Source of the DNA: an uncultured bacterium
GTDB taxonomy: Bacteria; Cyanobacteriota; Vampirovibrionia; Gastranaerophilales; Gastranaerophilaceae
Assembly: GCA_947428835.1 (NCBI GenBank)
Contig: CANENE010000003.1
Coordinates: 99,412-163,411 of the forward strand
DNA: 64,000 nucleotides
Direction: 5' to 3'
Notes under the pieces: model-generated
Database searches by the model: none
Seen by the model: only the letters and a program-made list of their open reading frames with translations
Told to the model about the DNA's origin: nothing
Part shown: piece after piece, positions 46,998-55,008 of the stretch
How the letters are laid out: the number at the start of each line of letters is the position of its first letter
Position numbering within the stretch: the stretch's first letter is position 1
Translations under genes and position numbers: made by a program

Positions 46998-47912
46998 ATG
47001 AAAACAAAACAAGAACTTTTAAAATTATATAATTCTGATTTAAATGAACTTTTAAAAGAAGCTCAAAAATATACATTCAAAGAATTTGAATTTTGTTCTT
47101 TAATTTCTGCGCGCACAGGAAAATGCTCGCAGGATTGCAAATACTGCGCTCAATCAACAAAATATAATACAAATATAGAAACCAATCCTTTGCTTGATAT
47201 TGAAACTGTAATTAAGTCTGCAAAAGAATCCAAAGAAGCAGGAGCCATTAATTTTGCGATAGTAACATCAGGCAAGACTCCGGATGAAGCAAAAGACTTC
47301 AATGAAATGCTAAATATGATTAGAGAAATTGATGCTCTTGGGCTGAAATCTTGTGCAAGTATTGGTATTTTAAATAAAGAACAAGCTATTGAGCTTAAAA
47401 AAGCAGGTTTAAATCGTTTTCATCATAATATAAATACCTGCAAAAGCTATCACAATGAAATTTGCACAACTCATAGCTATCAAGATAGAATAAACACCTG
47501 CAATATTGTTAAAGAAGCAGGTATCGAGCTTTGCTGCGGGGTTATAATCGGAATGGGAGAAACAGTTGAACAAAGGATAGAAATGGCACTTGAATTGGCT
47601 CAAATTGCACCTGATAGTATTCCTGTTAATATTCTAACACCAATTAAAGGCACTCCTTTTGAAAGTTATGGCGACAAAATTGATGAAGAAAATATTATAA
47701 GAACAATTGCCATATTTAAAATTGCAAATCCAAAATCTTCTATTCGTCTTGCAGGCGGCAAAAAGGCAAGGCTAAAAGAAAAAACAGTTGAACTATTAAT
47801 GAAATACTGCGTTGATAGCGCAATCGTTGGAAATTATCTTACAACAACAGGCTATAGCGCCAATGAAGATAATGAAAAAGTATTAAAAGCAGGTAAAACC
47901 GTAAAACATTAA
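46998..47912 (+). CDS. bioB: Biotin synthase
   Basis: Radical-SAM enzyme inserting sulfur into dethiobiotin. A 304-aa protein, slightly short for the family, with the SAM cluster motif CSQDCKYCAQS (about 42-52), YSHNVxT-equivalent RFHHNINTCKSYH (about 137), a GMGET motif (about 184) and the C-terminal RLAGGKKARL. Divergent from bioD; the intergenic palindrome may control both. There is no clear ribosome site (AAAAAG only). Confidence 0.96.
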   Translation: MKTKQELLKLYNSDLNELLKEAQKYTFKEFEFCSLISARTGKCSQDCKYCAQSTKYNTNIETNPLLDIETVIKSAKESKEAGAINFAIVTSGKTPDEAKDFNEMLNMIREIDALGLKSCASIGILNKEQAIELKKAGLNRFHHNINTCKSYHNEICTTHSYQDRINTCNIVKEAGIELCCGVIIGMGETVEQRIEMALELAQIAPDSIPVNILTPIKGTPFESYGDKIDEENIIRTIAIFKIANPKSSIRLAGGKKARLKEKTVELLMKYCVDSAIVGNYLTTTGYSANEDNEKVLKAGKTVKH

Positions 47913-47916
47913 CATC

Positions 47917-47957
47917 AAAAAAGACCCGCCTAAAACTTTCATTTTAAACGAGTCTTT
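47917..47957 (-). terminator. Terminator of the EF-hand protein gene
   Basis: On the minus strand a 16-bp stem (starting AAAGACTCG, with three G-T pairs), a 6-base loop and a T-run. On the plus strand the G-T pairs become A-C mismatches, so it mainly serves the minus-strand gene ending at 47976. Confidence 0.75.
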
Positions 47958-47975
47958 CGATTTAACCGGTGATAA

Positions 47976-50771
47976 TTATTGGTATTTCTTTATGATTTCT
48001 TGTGCTAATGTTTCGGCATCTTTGCCTTCCATATAGTTTCTGTCGTTTTGCTGGTTAACACATAAATCATATAGTCCTTCAACAGTTTTGTCTTTTAGGC
48101 CTGCTTCGTCAAATACCTTGTTGAAACCTGTGTAAATTTCTTCTTCTCTTTCGGAATCAAATTCAAGAGGTGCTGCATTTGGTTCGGGGCCTTTTGTTGC
48201 ATATAATATATCTGCAACTTCTTTTGCGTTTTTAGCTTGACCTGAAGTTAGAAGATCCATTATTTCGCTTGCACTTGTTTTGATGCCTCTTTTTGCGCAT
48301 TCAATAATTCCTGCCCAGGCTTCTTTGCTCACGCCTGTTTCATTTGCAAGACTTTGCTCATTTGAGACCATTTCTTGATATTTTTTGACAATGTCTCTGG
48401 CTGATAATGAACCATCTATTGTGTAGATACCTTTCGCTTGTTCCATATCTACTACAATACCTTGTTGGATTGCAACTTCTTGGACTTTTTTGCTAACTGA
48501 TGACCAATCATTAGGGTTGCTAAATGATGCTGCTTTATTAGATGCTCTTAGTAGCTGTGCAGATTCGTCTCTGTTTGTTCTGTCTAAGGCTCTGTTGTAC
48601 AGGTCTCTAGAATCTCTTGCAAGCTGTGGAGCATTTTGAAGAATGTTTATGTTTCCAAGAACATCGGCGTATTTTGTCTCAAATTGGTCAAATTCGCCGT
48701 ATGCATCGCTTATAATCTTATCTGCATCTTGTTCTGTCATACCGACTTTATAGCCTTTGCCGTAAGCATCGCCATAAACAGCATCCATAAACATATTTGT
48801 ATCATCTTTTCTTGATGCGGTAACTTCTTCACCATTCATTTTGAATGAGAAACTATCTTTGAATATTTCAGAACCATTGATATCGAATTTGCCTGTAGAT
48901 TGGCCGATTTTTTCATCAAGTCCTTTCAAATCGATTTCTTCGATACCCATTTTGGCTGCATCAGTCAACGAGTATTGGATATTTGTTGTTTCTTCACGAA
49001 GATATTTGCCTCCTGCGTAGGTTGTTTGGGCATTATCCGTATAATTTGAACCCAGTAATTTTAGGTTTTTAAGTTCGTCGCCTGATAATTTGCCATCGGC
49101 ATTTGCATCCAATGATTTCAAATCTTCAAGCCAATTGCCTGTGGCTCCTACGAATTCTTCTTTGCCTGTAAATTTACCGTCATTATCTTTATCAATAATC
49201 ATTGCAAATTCCTGGTTATTTGCATCTCTAAATGTTATAGGGTCTGTTCTTACAGGGGATGGAATTACTTTATTTCCATCATCTACAATTGGATCTTCTG
49301 TGCCATCTTTGACTCTATCGTAGTCAATACCTTTAGATGGTCTGATTCCCCAAATATCATAGATTTTATCTGCTAAATTACTGTACATTTGAGCTGTTTC
49401 GTCGTCACCTGCAAGCTCTATGAAATAATTTGGATTGTTTTCCTGATTTTTAGCATCATAGAATACACCGCTATCTCTAAACAAGCCTGTTTCTTGATTA
49501 AATAAAGAATACATTGCTTCTTTGAAGGTGAATTTTGGCTCTTGCGTACCCATTTTATCTAAAATTTCTACATAATTTTCAGATAAAGCTTTGATTTGCT
49601 TATTTGAATCAATAGTGTTACCGCCTTCCTTGTCCCAAGTATTGATAGCACCTTTAAAGCTTGAGCCGTAATTTGTAAAAAATTCTGACAATTGCGCATA
49701 TGTATTATGTGCAGCAGTATCGTGTCCGTATGGAATTGAGATTTTTCCGTTAGACATTGCGATATTTGCTCCGCCAAAGTTATTTGCAAAGAACTGTGCA
49801 ATTTGATTTCCTGATAACCCCGAGCTCATAAGGTCATTTAATATACCTGCATTGATAGCACCCGCTAAAGCAACGGTTGCTTGGTTTTGCATTGTATTTC
49901 TGTCACCGCCTGTTGCAGGTTTTCCTAAATATTGCTGATATTTTTTTGTAATATTTTCAAAACCCGGTGCTTTTGACCCTTCAATATAGTTTTTATTTTC
50001 TCCGGGCATTACGTTTACTGTCGGGTTTTCAAATAATTCGCCAACGATTGCCGTTTTTTCAAGTGAATATACAGGTATTGCGTTATTTAAATCCGAATTT
50101 GTGTAGTTTGTTTCGGTTGCACCAATCTGTTCTATGCTTGCATTTAAGAATTTGTAAGTTGATTTTGTTGAACCATATTGGCTTTCTAAAATATTTCTTT
50201 GATCAACTAATCTTGAAGTAGCATCAACTAATGGCTTAATTTCTGCTTGTTTAGCATCTAATTGCCCTAATAATTTTTCAATTTGAGAAGACATTCTATC
50301 TTTATATGCATTATCTGCAATTCTTCTTCTGATTTCTGGCATGATGCCGTCGCGCTCAATTGTACCCCTTTTGTATTCATAGAAGACATCTTCAATCGCC
50401 ATTTTGACAAAAGTCTTGTGGTTTTTTTCCATATCTTCGGATTTATCTTCAACCGCACATACTAAATCCGTAATAGCATTTGCCTGTTTTTCAACTTCCT
50501 CGGCATTTTTGGCAAGTTGTTCTTCCAAAACTGCCATTTTTGCTTCAAGTCTTTCAACTTTATCTTGAAGAGTCTCTCTTCTTGCTTCCAATGCCTTCTT
50601 TTCAGCACTTGTAACATCATTATCCGCAAGTACAGTAAATACTTTTTTAAGTTCTTTTACCTGGTCTGCGCGTCTTTGTCCGTAAACTCCCTGCATCCAA
50701 CTATCTTGCATAACAGTTTGATTAAGTTTTTTCAATAACTCATTGTTTGAAGATGATAGATCGTTTCCCAT
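47976..50771 (-). CDS. 931-aa coiled-coil and EF-hand protein of unknown function
   Basis: I do not recognise this protein. No signal peptide or membrane segment is visible. Residues about 55-130 and 145-215 are long coiled coils (for example KVERLEAKMAVLEEQLAKN). A mixed region follows, then two consecutive EF-hand loops: DKDNDGKFTGKE (about 525-536) and DANADGKLSGDE (about 553-564), each with correct Asp/Asn/Gly/Glu positions for calcium. Downstream are YxxAxDR-type helical segments and a C-terminus ending in two repeats of a helix motif (SARDIVKKYQEM and AETLAQEIIKKYQ). Some helical EF-hand proteins of this kind are exported through dedicated systems, but nothing here proves it. It is a single-gene transcript with its own terminator. 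Confidence 0.75.
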   Translation of the reverse strand: MGNDLSSSNNELLKKLNQTVMQDSWMQGVYGQRRADQVKELKKVFTVLADNDVTSAEKKALEARRETLQDKVERLEAKMAVLEEQLAKNAEEVEKQANAITDLVCAVEDKSEDMEKNHKTFVKMAIEDVFYEYKRGTIERDGIMPEIRRRIADNAYKDRMSSQIEKLLGQLDAKQAEIKPLVDATSRLVDQRNILESQYGSTKSTYKFLNASIEQIGATETNYTNSDLNNAIPVYSLEKTAIVGELFENPTVNVMPGENKNYIEGSKAPGFENITKKYQQYLGKPATGGDRNTMQNQATVALAGAINAGILNDLMSSGLSGNQIAQFFANNFGGANIAMSNGKISIPYGHDTAAHNTYAQLSEFFTNYGSSFKGAINTWDKEGGNTIDSNKQIKALSENYVEILDKMGTQEPKFTFKEAMYSLFNQETGLFRDSGVFYDAKNQENNPNYFIELAGDDETAQMYSNLADKIYDIWGIRPSKGIDYDRVKDGTEDPIVDDGNKVIPSPVRTDPITFRDANNQEFAMIIDKDNDGKFTGKEEFVGATGNWLEDLKSLDANADGKLSGDELKNLKLLGSNYTDNAQTTYAGGKYLREETTNIQYSLTDAAKMGIEEIDLKGLDEKIGQSTGKFDINGSEIFKDSFSFKMNGEEVTASRKDDTNMFMDAVYGDAYGKGYKVGMTEQDADKIISDAYGEFDQFETKYADVLGNINILQNAPQLARDSRDLYNRALDRTNRDESAQLLRASNKAASFSNPNDWSSVSKKVQEVAIQQGIVVDMEQAKGIYTIDGSLSARDIVKKYQEMVSNEQSLANETGVSKEAWAGIIECAKRGIKTSASEIMDLLTSGQAKNAKEVADILYATKGPEPNAAPLEFDSEREEEIYTGFNKVFDEAGLKDKTVEGLYDLCVNQQNDRNYMEGKDAETLAQEIIKKYQ

Positions 50772-50851
50772 AATCCCGGTAATCCTTTCAAAATTTAAAA
50801 TTATTCTCGCTAGTTTAGGCTACGGAATTTTTTGTGGGAAACTTTATAGTT

Positions 50852-52186
50852 TTATAAGATATTTTTACAATTATTTACATTTGTTTCAATTTTAATTGCT
50901 TTTAGCATTGCAATATTTGTCCAAAACAAAAATTGCACCTGCGGCCTAAACCAAATTGTATCAAAAAGGCCGTGTCCAAAAACGCACGCAATCATTAAAA
51001 TTATTGAAAAAGCAAGAATTTTGTCTTTTATATTGTATTGTCTTGCACTAATGTGACTGCATTTTTTAATGATTAAAGCGATAAAAACAATAAATGTTAA
51101 AAGGGCAAATATTCCGCTTTCTACAGCAATTTCCAAAGGAACACAATAGCAACCTAAAGCATCAAATCCTGTTTTCATGTATAAGCCGTATATTTCTCTA
51201 AAGTTTTGGTTACCGATGCCGATACCTAAAAACGGATTGTCTTTGAACATATTTATTGCTGATTCATAAACATTTAATCTAAAAGAAATAGAACTATCCG
51301 TTCTAAAAGAAAAAATTGATTCAAATCTTTTTGATATTGCAGGATTTGTTATGCAAAATATTATAAAAACCGCAATTGCCGCACAAGAGATATTTTTATA
51401 CCTTTTTTTAATGTTTTTCAGCCCGCCGAGTTTTTTATTAATATGATATATTAAACCCGCAATAAGCACCGGGAAAAATAGCATAAAGCCAAGATATGCC
51501 CCTCTGCAGCCTGTTAAAATTATTGCTGTTATATTCAGCAAAAAGAAAGCAAAAAATATAATAGCGCTTTTTTTCTTTTTATTTTGAAGAGCGTATAAAA
51601 TAATATATATAAAACTTGAAAGACCACATAAGAGATATCCTGCAAGAAGATTTGGATTATATGGAAGTAATGTTCCATACGCTCTTGAAATAACTTCTTC
51701 AGGATTAATTGAACTCATATCCTGCCAGCCCGAAATTTCTTTTACTCCGCCCATATTTTGTAAAACTGCAACAATAGATTCAAAAGTCATCAAAGCACAA
51801 ACAAAGATAAAAGTCGGTGTAATTTTGTTTTTATTATCTTTAAAAAATATGCTTGCAGAAGCAAAAAACAAAACATAAATAAGAGTTTTAATGTACCCAT
51901 GGAAGCTTAATTTAAAAAGAGTTGAACCAAATAAGCTTACAGTTACAATTAAAAAATAAATTATATAAGCTTTTTCATAGTTTTCAAGGTTGTATGATTT
52001 GGTATTTTTTGAAAAAACAGTTTTAAAAACGATAAGAAATGAAAATATAAGAGCAACAGCTCCCATAGCACCGCTTTCAAAAAATAACGCACTAAAAATT
52101 AAGCCCAATAAGACAATATAGCTGATATTGTCAATATTTTCCATAAAAAAGCTATTGTTAATTATATTTTTAATATTATTGAACAT
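50852..52186 (-). CDS. O-antigen ligase/polymerase family membrane protein (Wzy_C)
   Basis: A 444-aa inner-membrane protein with about 11-12 hydrophobic segments. The large periplasmic loop holds the Wzy_C pattern: SISFRLNVYESAINMFKDN followed by PFLGIGIGNQNF (about 300) and LEIAVESGIF. It would join or polymerise lipid-linked glycan. Last gene of a three-gene minus operon after the heptose kinase and DUF4330 genes; it overlaps the DUF4330 gene by 11 bases. Confidence 0.88.
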   Translation of the reverse strand: MFNNIKNIINNSFFMENIDNISYIVLLGLIFSALFFESGAMGAVALIFSFLIVFKTVFSKNTKSYNLENYEKAYIIYFLIVTVSLFGSTLFKLSFHGYIKTLIYVLFFASASIFFKDNKNKITPTFIFVCALMTFESIVAVLQNMGGVKEISGWQDMSSINPEEVISRAYGTLLPYNPNLLAGYLLCGLSSFIYIILYALQNKKKKSAIIFFAFFLLNITAIILTGCRGAYLGFMLFFPVLIAGLIYHINKKLGGLKNIKKRYKNISCAAIAVFIIFCITNPAISKRFESIFSFRTDSSISFRLNVYESAINMFKDNPFLGIGIGNQNFREIYGLYMKTGFDALGCYCVPLEIAVESGIFALLTFIVFIALIIKKCSHISARQYNIKDKILAFSIILMIACVFGHGLFDTIWFRPQVQFLFWTNIAMLKAIKIETNVNNCKNIL

Positions 52187-52790
52187 CTTGATTTAATTTT
52201 GTATGTTTATCCAAATCCTCATGCGATTGAGCCGTTTTTTCAGGTTCAGGACTTACTGTAATATTAGAAATAATACCGTTTAATTTATACTTTGCACCTT
52301 CAAGCGTAATTGGAAGACCTATTTTGACCTTGTTTCCGCCTAAAACTGCATCGCCGTCTTTTGTAATTTTGGCGCTGTCGACAATTTTTATTAAATAGTC
52401 ATATTGGTTGGGAGCAGTTTCATCATTTACAACAATATAAGATTTTTTTGAACCCGCATTAGGTATAATCGTCTTTCTTCTGTTTGATTTGACATCTTTT
52501 ATTTTTAATTTTGTATATGGAACATTTCTTATTGTAATAAATGTTTCATCATCCTTTTTGAAAATTGGTTCCCGGCTTGTAACGGTTGCACCTTTAATGT
52601 ACACTTCAACTTCAACATTTGTTGTTGTTTCAATTTGCTTAGATGAAGTTGCTCGTTTGCCTCTAACCGTCATAAGACCAACAATGAGTGCAATAATTAT
52701 TATTGCTATTACCAAAAAATCAAATGGTCTTACTCTTCTCATCCTTTTTATTATTCTTCTTGGCATCTTTTTCTCCCCTTGTAACTCCAA
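52176..52790 (-). CDS. DUF4330 membrane-anchored protein
   Basis: A 204-aa protein: a basic cytoplasmic start (PRRIIKRMRRVRPFDFL), one membrane helix (residues about 27-43) and an extracytoplasmic beta-rich domain (VEVEVYIKGATVTSREPIF). The order matches DUF4330, a family I associate with Cyanobacteria and relatives; its function is unknown. The ribosome site GGGGAG precedes the start region, where an inner ATG (MPRRII) is an alternative. It lies between a heptose kinase and an O-antigen-ligase-like gene, which suggests a role in glycan assembly or export. Confidence 0.8.
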   Translation of the reverse strand: MELQGEKKMPRRIIKRMRRVRPFDFLVIAIIIIALIVGLMTVRGKRATSSKQIETTTNVEVEVYIKGATVTSREPIFKKDDETFITIRNVPYTKLKIKDVKSNRRKTIIPNAGSKKSYIVVNDETAPNQYDYLIKIVDSAKITKDGDAVLGGNKVKIGLPITLEGAKYKLNGIISNITVSPEPEKTAQSHEDLDKHTKLNQDVQ

Positions 52791-52791
52791 A

Positions 52792-53802
52792 CTATATATT
52801 GGATAGCTCTTTCCTTAATTCATCGATACTTACAGTGTGACATCCAAAATACCTTATTGCAATACTTGCCGCTAAATTTCCAAGCTCCATTGCTTCATTT
52901 GGGCTAAAACCGGCAAGAAGCGCAAGAGTGAATATCGCAACAACGGTATCTCCTGCACCTGTGACATCAAAAACTTCTTTTTTATTAAATGCCTCTATTT
53001 TTTCAAATTGAATTTCACCTTTTTCGTCTTTGCTAAAAAGTGCCATTCCATTTTCGCCTCTGGTTAAAAGAACATTTTTTAAATCCAAATCCAACAAAAG
53101 TTTTCTTCCTGCTTCAAAAAGGCTCTTATCGTCTTTAATAAAATAGCCTACTTGCTTTTCACTATCAGGCTGGTTTGGAGTAATTGCAAATACACCTTTA
53201 TATTTTTCCATATCTTTTTGAACATCTGCAACAATAATTTTATTGTATTTTTTAGCTTCTTCTATTACTGCGCTAATGACGTTTTTTGTAAGACATCCTA
53301 AATGATAATCAGATAAAATTACTCCGTCGCAGTCTTTTATTGCTTTTTTAATATTGCCAATAACTTTCTTTTCTGTTTCAGTCGAAAGCGGTATTTTAGT
53401 TTGCCTGTCTATTCTTACAATCTGTTGAGTAATACTTTGATTACAGGAACCTGAAATTCTTGTTTTTGTAGTTGTTTTCCTTGAGGAATCCTGCACCATA
53501 TAATCTGTCTTGATGCCGTTTTTCCTTAAATGCTTCAAAAGCTCGCTTCCGTAGTAATCATCACCATATACACCGATTGCAATCGCTTTATCAAATGCAA
53601 TTGTCGAAACGTTATGTGCAGCGTTCGACGCTGCACCCAGAATTTTTTTGGTTTCATAGTGTTCTAAAATAAGAACAGGGGCTTCTCTTGAGATTCTGTC
53701 GCATGCGCCATAAACCATTTCATCAAGCGCGAAATCCCCAATAATTAAAACGCGTACATCTTTTAATTTATCCAAATTATTCTTAAATTTTGAAATATCC
53801 AT
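52792..53802 (-). CDS. PfkB-family heptose-7-phosphate kinase (HldE N-domain/RfaE1-like)
   Basis: A 336-aa sugar kinase. RVLIIGDFALDEMVYG (about 18), SREAPVLILE (about 39), GAASNAAHNVS (about 57) and the anion-hole motif DVTGAGDTVVA (about 283) match D-glycero-beta-D-manno-heptose-7-phosphate kinase, the first domain of HldE. The second (nucleotidyltransferase) domain is absent, so it is a stand-alone RfaE1. Heptose in LPS or another surface glycan is implied. First gene of the operon with DUF4330 and the Wzy-like gene. Confidence 0.9.
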   Translation of the reverse strand: MDISKFKNNLDKLKDVRVLIIGDFALDEMVYGACDRISREAPVLILEHYETKKILGAASNAAHNVSTIAFDKAIAIGVYGDDYYGSELLKHLRKNGIKTDYMVQDSSRKTTTKTRISGSCNQSITQQIVRIDRQTKIPLSTETEKKVIGNIKKAIKDCDGVILSDYHLGCLTKNVISAVIEEAKKYNKIIVADVQKDMEKYKGVFAITPNQPDSEKQVGYFIKDDKSLFEAGRKLLLDLDLKNVLLTRGENGMALFSKDEKGEIQFEKIEAFNKKEVFDVTGAGDTVVAIFTLALLAGFSPNEAMELGNLAASIAIRYFGCHTVSIDELRKELSNI

Positions 53803-53830
53803 AATAAAATGTTACTTTCTAACTTGAATT

Positions 53831-53858
53831 ATCTTAGCATAAAAATAAATCTAATCAA
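53831..53858 (-). promoter_or_regulatory. Promoter of the heptose kinase operon
   Basis: Minus strand TTGATT (53858-53853), a 16-base spacer ending TGC, and TAAGAT (53836-53831), an extended -10 form, about 30 bases upstream of the ATG at 53802. Confidence 0.5.
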
Positions 53859-53903
53859 AAACTACATTATTTAGTTGAGATTTTAAATAATACGTTAAAG
53901 AAA

Positions 53904-53962
53904 ACAATAAAGTGGTACGTTAATCTAAATATAAATTAATAAACACCATATAACTTTATTGT
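53904..53962 (+). ncRNA. Candidate structured leader RNA upstream of csaB
   Basis: ACAATAAAGT (53904-53913) pairs perfectly with ACTTTATTGT (53953-53962); GGT/ACC extend the stem with a bulge. TACGTTAA occurs twice here (53891 and 53917). A terminator hairpin follows at 53979-54010. The order stem-loop, terminator, gene resembles an attenuated leader, although no known riboswitch is recognised. Confidence 0.35.
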
Positions 53963-53978
53963 CATCCTTATTAAGAGT

Positions 53979-54010
53979 CTATTGTATGCTATGTACAATA
54001 GCTTTTTTTT
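53979..54010 (+). terminator. Intrinsic terminator in front of csaB, without an upstream plus-strand gene
   Basis: CTATTGTA (53979-53986) pairs with TACAATAG (53994-54001), with a 7-base loop and C plus eight T bases (54003-54010). It ends 17 bases before the csaB ATG. The only neighbouring gene upstream runs the other way. Confidence 0.75.
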
Positions 54011-54027
54011 ATGCAAAAATATAACCT

Positions 54028-54996
54028 ATGAAAAAAGTATTGGTTTGTGGATACATAGGCTTTAATAACTTTGGAGACGAGGCAATTTTTAAGGCGTTGA
54101 ATCTTCATTTAAGCGCCTTGGGTTTTGATGTTTCTGTTTTAAAAAAAGATAAAAATATAATAAAAAACATTTTAAATTGCGATATATTGTTTTCAGGAGG
54201 CGGCAGCCTTCTTCAGAATAAAACAAGCAATCTGAGTTTATTGTATTATCTTTTTGTAATTTTTATTGCCAAATTTTTTAATAAAAAAGTTATAATTTTT
54301 GCGCAGGGGTTTGAAAAAATAAAAGGTGCATTTTTTGAAAAATTGACAGCGTTAATAATCAGACAAGCCGATATTATTACTGTTCGCGATAAACAAAGCA
54401 AAAATTACCTTTCAACTTTAGGCCTAGAGGATGTGGTTTTATTAAATGACCCTATCTATGACCTTATAAAAGACATCAAGCCGAAAGAAAACAAACAGGG
54501 GCTTGTGATACAGCTAAGAGATTACAAGGGCTTCAATAAAAATATTTTAAATAATTTAGCGGATTGTATTAAAAAATTCTATAACAACGAAGTTACGGTT
54601 TTATCTTTGCAAAATAGTTTCGATAAAGATATCTGCCTTGAATTTATTGAAATCTTAAAGCAAAAAGGAGTAGCTGCCCGATTTGTTTCATTTAAAGATG
54701 ATATTTTTGAAACAATTGAAATTTTAAATAGTGCAAAATTTGTCATTTCAACAAGGCTCCACGGGCTTTTTGCAGCACATGCTCTTGAATCAAAGACATT
54801 TGCATTAATTTATGATGACAAAATCAAAACATTTGTTGAACAATATCACACTCCTTCAATAGATTTGTGCGATTATGACAGTGAAATTCTATCAAGAAAA
54901 ATTGATGAATTTTTAAATTCAAACATCAATGAAGCCCATCCGCCTCATCAACACAAAGTTTTTGAATGGGAAAAAATTGATAGTATTTTAAAATAA
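54028..54996 (+). CDS. csaB: Polysaccharide pyruvyl transferase (CsaB-like)
   Basis: A 322-aa enzyme expected to add ketal-pyruvate to a cell-wall glycan, which in other bacteria anchors SLH-domain surface proteins. Family pattern: CGYIGFNNFGDEAIF (about 7), LFSGGGSLLQ (about 54), FAQGFEKIKG (about 90), TVRDKQS (about 117) and STRLHGLFAAHA (about 237). The start lacks a ribosome site (only AT-rich sequence after the terminator T-run), so it may depend on a special leader. hisA/I/E follows after 12 bases. Confidence 0.9.
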   Translation: MKKVLVCGYIGFNNFGDEAIFKALNLHLSALGFDVSVLKKDKNIIKNILNCDILFSGGGSLLQNKTSNLSLLYYLFVIFIAKFFNKKVIIFAQGFEKIKGAFFEKLTALIIRQADIITVRDKQSKNYLSTLGLEDVVLLNDPIYDLIKDIKPKENKQGLVIQLRDYKGFNKNILNNLADCIKKFYNNEVTVLSLQNSFDKDICLEFIEILKQKGVAARFVSFKDDIFETIEILNSAKFVISTRLHGLFAAHALESKTFALIYDDKIKTFVEQYHTPSIDLCDYDSEILSRKIDEFLNSNINEAHPPHQHKVFEWEKIDSILK

Positions 54997-55008
54997 AGGA
55001 AATGAAAA

